Assembly: GCF_003596335.1 (NCBI RefSeq)
Contig: NZ_QZCH01000007.1
Span: 62,001 to 126,000 of the forward strand
Direction: 5' to 3'
Origin: Motilimonas pumila
GTDB lineage: Bacteria > Pseudomonadota > Gammaproteobacteria > Enterobacterales > CBDFNC01
Length of the DNA stretch: 64,000 bases
The position numbers and the translations under genes are program-made. Numbering within the stretch: position 1 is the stretch's first letter; each line of letters starts with the position of its first letter. The notes beneath the pieces were generated by a model, which worked only from the letters and a program-made list of their open reading frames with translations, was not told the DNA's origin and searched no databases. This document shows, piece by piece, positions 58,207 to 64,000 of this stretch.

Positions 58207-59469
58207 TTAGAACTGCCCGTCGACATCGGCGAATACCTGATTTCTGCCGTTGTTTTTGGCTTCGTATAACAATTTGTCGGCGCGGTTGATTTGCGCTTCT
58301 AGTTGTTCTTCCAATACATTGGTCACGCCAAATGACGCGCTGATCCAAATCTCTTGATCTTCAGCGTGAATCGGCATTGCTGCCAACGTTTGTCGAAATT
58401 TGTCTAATCGCTCAGCGGCGTGCTGATTATCAAGTTCTGGCAACAATAAACAGAACTCTTCGCCGCCAAGGCGAGCGACTAAGCCGTTTGGAAAGCATTT
58501 AATGAGCATATTGGCAAAGTGTATCAGTACCACGTCTCCGGCGTCATGGCCGTAGGTATCATTGACTTCTTTAAAATGGTCTATGTCCATGATTGCTACT
58601 GCCAATTGCTTGCCAGATTGTAACGCGTGTTGGTGCAAGGCCGCACCTTGATTGTACAAGTAACGGCGATTATACAACTTGGTCATAAAATCCCGATTGG
58701 CAGAGTCTTGTATTTCTTCAATCAGTTCAATGTGCTCTAAGGTCTGATTAACGCGGCAGTAGAGCTCTTCGTGAATAAAAGGTTTGGAGAGAAAGTCGTT
58801 AGCGCCATGTTTGATAAAGCGGGCCGATAATGAAGCGTCATCGGCAGAAGAAATGCCGATAATGGCGAGCTCTTGCTTGTCTTTATTCTTGCGCAACTCT
58901 TTGACTAACGCAAAGCCGTCCATCTCGGGCATGTTGTAATCGGTGAGTAATACCTTGATGTCAGGCTCTTGATTTAGGATGGCTAATGCTTGCACCCCAT
59001 TTTCTGCAGTAAACACCTGAAAAAGATGCTGTTTTAGTAAACTTGCTAGGTATTGACGTGATACTTTTGAGTCATCAGTAACCAAGATTTTCAAATATTG
59101 GTTTTTAAGCAAACGTTTCAGCAGGGTAATGGCATAGTTAAATGAGTAACTGCTGTCTTTGATAACATAATCAACCACACCCATGTCGAGCAACTTGCTG
59201 CGCATGTTCTCGTTATAGTCTGCGGTCAGCACTATGGTGGGTATTTGTTTCGATAAGGTTAATGCTGCGGCTTCACCGCTGAGGGCATCAGGCAGGTTTA
59301 AATCTACCATGGCAGCGAAGTAGCTATCAGCGCCATTGTCACTGATAAACTGGCTGCATTCTGCCATGGTTTCGGCAACGTCGACGGGTATATTTAACTG
59401 GCTTTCAATGACTTGTTGTAAAATTTTATTTACGGTTTTGCTGTCTTCTATGACCAGGATTTTTTTCAT
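58207..59469 (-). CDS. Double receiver-domain diguanylate cyclase (REC-REC-GGDEF)
   Basis: A 420-residue response regulator. REC1 is residues 1-120 (acceptor Asp in AAMVDLNLPDALSG) and REC2 about 127-245 (acceptor in VLLTDYNMPEMDG). A GGDEF domain follows at 260-415, with active-site RLGGEEF and the substrate motif AIMDIDHFKEVNDTYGHDAGD. It should make cyclic di-GMP when phosphorylated. The RxxD inhibitory site normally five residues before GGDEF is absent (NGLVARLGGEEF), so product feedback may be missing. No partner kinase is adjacent. The layout resembles PleD, but without family proof. Confidence 0.92.
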   Translation of the reverse strand: MKKILVIEDSKTVNKILQQVIESQLNIPVDVAETMAECSQFISDNGADSYFAAMVDLNLPDALSGEAAALTLSKQIPTIVLTADYNENMRSKLLDMGVVDYVIKDSSYSFNYAITLLKRLLKNQYLKILVTDDSKVSRQYLASLLKQHLFQVFTAENGVQALAILNQEPDIKVLLTDYNMPEMDGFALVKELRKNKDKQELAIIGISSADDASLSARFIKHGANDFLSKPFIHEELYCRVNQTLEHIELIEEIQDSANRDFMTKLYNRRYLYNQGAALHQHALQSGKQLAVAIMDIDHFKEVNDTYGHDAGDVVLIHFANMLIKCFPNGLVARLGGEEFCLLLPELDNQHAAERLDKFRQTLAAMPIHAEDQEIWISASFGVTNVLEEQLEAQINRADKLLYEAKNNGRNQVFADVDGQF

Positions 59470-59489
59470 ACCCGCACTCCATTATGGTT

Positions 59490-60497
<1,008 letters not shown>

Positions 60498-60625
60498 TCA
60501 CTAAGCCGGTAAAGCGATGGCGATTGATAGCGAATAAAATATTGTAATGAGGCGGCTTTGCCCGCAAAACTCTGGGCTCTAAAAGAACAATTAGTTATAT
60601 TTTATAAGTAAAAGAGCTGAAAATA

Positions 60626-61765
60626 TCAGCTGCTTTTTAGAATATTTGATATATTTTTCGGCTCTTTGATGGCCAAATATGGCAAATCTAAGCTGTCTGC
60701 AACCTCTTGGCGACATATATGACCATTAATAACATTTAGGCCATTAAACAAGCCGGGATCATCGGCCATTGCTTGGCACAGTCCTTTTTCTGCTAACGCT
60801 ATGATGTAAGGCAAGGTCGCGTTGTTTAATGCAAATGTGGCGGTGCGTGCCACTGCACCTGGCATATTGCTAACACAGTAATGTACTATGTTATCAATGA
60901 TATAGGTTGGGTTCTCGTGAGTGGTGGGACGTGCGGTTTCGCAGCAACCACCTTGATCGATGGCAACGTCAACGATAACTGCGCCTGGTTTCATTTGTTT
61001 GACCATGTCCGCACTAATGAGTTTAGGGGCCGCCGCGCCTGGCACCAACACCGCACCTATCACTAAATCAGCTTCAAGCACGGCTTGTTGCAGGTTGTGG
61101 TTATTGGCATAAAGGGTGGTAACAGCATTACCATAGTCTTGGTCTATTTCCCTTAACACTTTGATATTTTTATCTAAAATGGTGACATTTGCCGCCATGC
61201 CGTGGGCAATTTTAAGGGCTCCTCGACCGACATTTCCTCCGCCAATGATCACCACTTTAGCCGCTGCTACGCCAGGAACACCTGCCAACAATAAACCCCG
61301 ACCACCGGCAGATTTCTCTAGTGCCCTCGCACCCGCTTGGACCGACATACGGCCAGCGACTTCTGACATAGGCGCAAGCAGAGGTAAACCATTAAAAGCA
61401 TCCGTAACAGTTTCATATGCTATACATACGGCCTTACTCTTGATAAGATCCTCCGCCTGATGCAGATCGGCTGCTAAATGTAAATAGGTGAACAGGATTT
61501 GATGTGGTTTGAGCTTTTGACGCTCTAATGGCTGAGGCTCCTTCACCTTGACTATCAAGTCAGATTTTGAGAATACATAGTCTGAGCTTGGTACTATTTT
61601 AGCGCCGGCTTTTTCGTATTGGTGGTCTGAAATATCTATGCCATGGCCGGCTTGTGTTTCAACTAAGACCTGATGTCCGAGTCGAATTAATTCAAGCACA
61701 CTCGCAGGAATCAAACCAACTCGATATTCGTGGTTTTTAACTTCTTTGGGTACTCCAATGATCAT
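60626..61765 (-). CDS. ald: Alanine dehydrogenase Ald
   Basis: NAD-dependent interconversion of L-alanine and pyruvate plus ammonia. The N-terminal MIIGVPKEVKNHEYRVGL, the nucleotide-binding IIGGGNVGRGALKIAHG and the segments VDVAIDQGGCCETARP and YCVSNMPGAVARTATFAL fit the family; 379 residues versus about 371 usual, with a short C-terminal extension. It is divergent from lrp, 135 bases apart. Lrp-type regulators often control ald, so local regulation is likely. Confidence 0.96.
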   Translation of the reverse strand: MIIGVPKEVKNHEYRVGLIPASVLELIRLGHQVLVETQAGHGIDISDHQYEKAGAKIVPSSDYVFSKSDLIVKVKEPQPLERQKLKPHQILFTYLHLAADLHQAEDLIKSKAVCIAYETVTDAFNGLPLLAPMSEVAGRMSVQAGARALEKSAGGRGLLLAGVPGVAAAKVVIIGGGNVGRGALKIAHGMAANVTILDKNIKVLREIDQDYGNAVTTLYANNHNLQQAVLEADLVIGAVLVPGAAAPKLISADMVKQMKPGAVIVDVAIDQGGCCETARPTTHENPTYIIDNIVHYCVSNMPGAVARTATFALNNATLPYIIALAEKGLCQAMADDPGLFNGLNVINGHICRQEVADSLDLPYLAIKEPKNISNILKSS

Positions 61766-61813
61766 AAAAACCTCACATGTATTTATGAAAATTTAAGGTT
61801 ATTACGCTAGTAT

Positions 61814-61845
61814 ATTCTCTAAACTGTAGAGTATGCCACTATAAT
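61814..61845. promoter_or_regulatory. Inverted repeat and -10 element in the ald-lrp intergenic region
   Basis: ATTCTCTA and TAGAGTAT form a near-perfect repeat around five bases (61814-61834). A TATAAT follows at 61840-61845, at a suitable position as -10 for lrp. The repeat is a reasonable candidate for Lrp binding and autoregulation. Confidence 0.4.
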
Positions 61846-61900
61846 ACAACTTTAGGCGTGATATTGTTTTACTGGGATGTAATTGAATGGAACTTTATAA

Positions 61901-62395
61901 ATGATGGATGTTAACAGTAGACCTCTGAAAGACCTTGATCGTATCGATCGCAATATTCTAAACGAGCTACAAAAAGATGGCCGCATCTCGAATGTGGAGC
62001 TGTCTAAGCGTGTTGGCTTAAGCCCGACACCCTGTTTAGAAAGGGTACGCCGCCTTGAGCGCCAAGGATACATTAAAGGCTATACCGCCATTTTAAATCC
62101 GCTGTATCTAGATGCATCACTGCTGGTGTTTGTTGAAATTACATTAAACCGCGGCACGCCTGACGTGTTTGAGCAATTTAATGGCGCGGTGCAAGAATTG
62201 GAAGAAATCCAAGAGTGTCACCTTGTCTCCGGTGACTTCGACTATCTGCTTAAAACGCGCGTGAGCGACATGTCTGCTTACCGTAAACTGTTGGGCGAGA
62301 CTCTTTTACGTCTACCGGGTGTGAATGACACACGTACGTATGTTGTGATGGAAGAAGTAAAACAGTCTAATTCTTTAGTGATTAAGACGCGTTAA
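61901..62395 (+). CDS. lrp: Leucine-responsive regulatory protein Lrp
   Basis: A global regulator of amino acid metabolism. At 164 residues it has the same length as E. coli Lrp. The N-terminal winged helix-turn-helix (RIDRNILNELQKDGRISNVE, LSKRVGLSPTPCLERVRRLE) is followed by the ligand-binding RAM domain (EIQECHLVSGDFDYLLKTR). It is divergent from ald and upstream of ftsK, as in other gammaproteobacteria. The second ATG (61904) is an equally possible start. Confidence 0.97.
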   Translation: MMDVNSRPLKDLDRIDRNILNELQKDGRISNVELSKRVGLSPTPCLERVRRLERQGYIKGYTAILNPLYLDASLLVFVEITLNRGTPDVFEQFNGAVQELEEIQECHLVSGDFDYLLKTRVSDMSAYRKLLGETLLRLPGVNDTRTYVVMEEVKQSNSLVIKTR

Positions 62396-62428
62396 GCTTT
62401 ACCTGTTCAAACAAACAGTTAGAATATA

Positions 62429-62453
62429 AGAGCGGCTTTATGCCGCTTTTTTT
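62429..62453 (+). terminator. Terminator of lrp
   Basis: GAGCGGC / GCCGCTTTTTTT hairpin with a TTTAT loop, 34 bases after the lrp stop. Confidence 0.9.
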
Positions 62454-62489
62454 GTTATTTGCCGCAGCATTCACCACAAGGAGCTGAGT

Positions 62490-64000
62490 TTGACTAAGGC
62501 TAAAACCCTGTCTTCATTATCAGGTATCGCGCGTATTCTAGAAGTGGGGCTGATTGCTTGCCACGGTTTCGCGATATTCATGATGCTATCTTTGGTCACT
62601 TTTCATCCTGCCGATCCTAGCTGGACGCAAACTGCTTGGGAAGGTTCGATCAGTAACTCAGGAGGCAGCGCTGGAGCCTGGCTGGCGGACATTTCTCTAT
62701 TCATATTTGGGATCACCGCGTATTTATTGCCGTTTGTGATCGTGGGGGTAGCGTGGTTTTTGTTCTGGAAACCTAAAGGCTTATTTAAGCTCGATTATTT
62801 GGCTTTAGGGTTAAGGGTCATCGGCTTTTTATTTTTGGTGCTGGGCTTTACCGCGTTGGCGTCATTAAACTTTGACGACATTTACTATTTTTCAAGCGGC
62901 GGTGTGCTTGGCGATATTTTATCGCGCGCCATGGTGGAGTATTTTGGCTTATTAGGTTCAACCTTGGTGTTACTGTGTTTTATTGCGACAGGCTTTACCT
63001 TATTGACGGGCCTTTCTTGGTTGATGTTGATAGATAAATTGGGTGAGTGGATAATTCACTCAGCGCTATTTTTAGTCAATCTACCGCAAAAAATACAACA
63101 AGCGAGAGCCCGAAAAGATGAGCCGCAAGGGGCGGATAAAATTCTGTTTTCGGAGCAATTACCTGAAGCAGAATCGACAATGAAAGCACCGGAAGATAAG
63201 CCAAAGCTGCCGAGTTTAGAAAAGGTATTTGATGAAAATATACAGCTCAACCAAGGCAATGTGACAGACGCGGAACTTGCGGATGGTTTACCTGCGTTTT
63301 CAGCGCACTACGAACATAGCGATGAGCTAGACAATCAAGCTAACGTGATGGATGTGCCCTGGTTAGACGAAGATGCGGCTGGCCATATGGACGTTGTTGC
63401 CGAAGATAATTTAGAGAGCCACATTGAGTCGGTGCAAAAATCGGTGGCGGCGAAAGGGCAGTTTGACAAAGCGGGGCAGCAAAATCCTCCGGAAGAAAAA
63501 CAGGCGCCTAGTGTGGGGGATATTCACCAACTTACGCCAGAGGTCACGCCTCATTCACCTGTGACACCTGTTGCAACAACTGACTTACCTGCGGCAACTG
63601 CAGCCCATGATGGGCAAGATTTAACGCCTGAAGACCCGGCTATTTTCCCGGCTCATTCGTCACTGGATACCAATGATGACGCTCGGCAAGAAAATGCCAC
63701 GCCGCCGGCTGTGGCCCAGCTAGTCAACCCAAATAGCAATACGCCAAGCTTAGAAGAAGCCATTAAAGCGGTCGAAGCGAAAAAGAACCTGCCGCCTTTA
63801 GCCCCCTTACCATCCATCGATTTATTGGACCGCCCTAATAAGGCTGAAAACCCGATTAGCCAAGAAGAGTTGGATCAAGTATCCCGTTTGGTGGAAGCGA
63901 AGTTATTGGACTTTAATGTGCAAGCTCAAGTGGTAGCCGTGTTCCCTGGACCTGTGATTACCCGCTTTGAATTGGATCTCGCGCCGGGTATTAAGGTCAG
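62490..64000 (+). CDS. ftsK: DNA translocase FtsK, N-terminal part (cut by window edge)
   Basis: FtsK sits in the divisome and pumps DNA for chromosome dimer resolution. The visible 503 codons begin with four membrane helices (from LEVGLIACHGFAIFMMLSL to about residue 180), including the usual periplasmic loop. A long acidic, proline-rich linker follows, then the start of the alpha part of the motor (AQVVAVFPGPVITRFELDLA). The motor and gamma domains lie beyond the edge. The start is a TTG at 62490 with AAGGAG six bases upstream. It is behind lrp, as in E. coli. Confidence 0.94.
   Translation, partial: MTKAKTLSSLSGIARILEVGLIACHGFAIFMMLSLVTFHPADPSWTQTAWEGSISNSGGSAGAWLADISLFIFGITAYLLPFVIVGVAWFLFWKPKGLFKLDYLALGLRVIGFLFLVLGFTALASLNFDDIYYFSSGGVLGDILSRAMVEYFGLLGSTLVLLCFIATGFTLLTGLSWLMLIDKLGEWIIHSALFLVNLPQKIQQARARKDEPQGADKILFSEQLPEAESTMKAPEDKPKLPSLEKVFDENIQLNQGNVTDAELADGLPAFSAHYEHSDELDNQANVMDVPWLDEDAAGHMDVVAEDNLESHIESVQKSVAAKGQFDKAGQQNPPEEKQAPSVGDIHQLTPEVTPHSPVTPVATTDLPAATAAHDGQDLTPEDPAIFPAHSSLDTNDDARQENATPPAVAQLVNPNSNTPSLEEAIKAVEAKKNLPPLAPLPSIDLLDRPNKAENPISQEELDQVSRLVEAKLLDFNVQAQVVAVFPGPVITRFELDLAPGIKV

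Overview
The window is a chromosomal segment of a gammaproteobacterium. The conserved gene blocks have the same order as in enteric and marine relatives: roxA-purB-hflD-mnmA-nudJ-rluE and cspD-clpS-clpA-infA-bpt-aat-trxB-ald-lrp-ftsK. Together with bpt, a manganese-type pyrophosphatase, DUF5062, DUF2956 and an iron-sulfur D-lactate dehydrogenase, they point to a marine Alteromonadales-like bacterium. I do not commit to a genus. No rRNA, tRNA, CRISPR array or insertion sequence was recognised.

Layout. 1-4.4 kb: an M16 protease cut by the left edge, sixA, and small secreted proteins, one with a PEP-CTERM-like tail and an internal 21-bp repeat. 4.4-19.3 kb: ordinary metabolism and regulation. 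This holds smrB/prmB/aroC, the ydiJ-menI pair, an unlisted Pmp3/YqaE small membrane protein, a tautomerase-fold protein without the catalytic Pro1, ppaC, a SpoIIAA-like protein, a second large FAD/Fe-S D-2-hydroxyacid dehydrogenase, and a tandem pair of DUF333 proteins. 19.3-22.5 kb: maeA and a DUF3179 membrane protein.

22.6-46.3 kb: a biosynthetic gene cluster, all on the minus strand and probably read from right to left. It begins with a PKS-NRPS hybrid (KS-AT-DH-degenerate ER-KR-ACP-C-A-T). Next comes an NRPS (C-A-T-E-C-A-T-terminal C-like domain), then a secreted protein with a CxxCH motif and a chitin-binding-type C-terminus, an MFS exporter, a type II thioesterase and a LysR regulator. 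Adenylation codes read from the translation resemble Pro, Phe and Gly codes. The inferred product is therefore an unsaturated acyl-Pro-D-Phe-Gly lipopeptide, released by the terminal condensation-like domain rather than by a thioesterase. This is the most novel part of the window.

46.3-47.1 kb: a regulatory or junction stretch with two palindromes and a possible 23-residue peptide gene. 47.1-64 kb: conserved housekeeping genes. They include a compact N-degron module (clpS, clpA, bpt, aat), a double-receiver GGDEF protein, trxB, ald divergent from lrp, and the 5' part of ftsK, cut by the right edge.

Several starts were moved from the longest possible frame to a downstream codon with a clear ribosome binding site. 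These include the TTG starts of prmB and ftsK and the GTG starts of roxA, the D-lactate dehydrogenase and the M16 protease.
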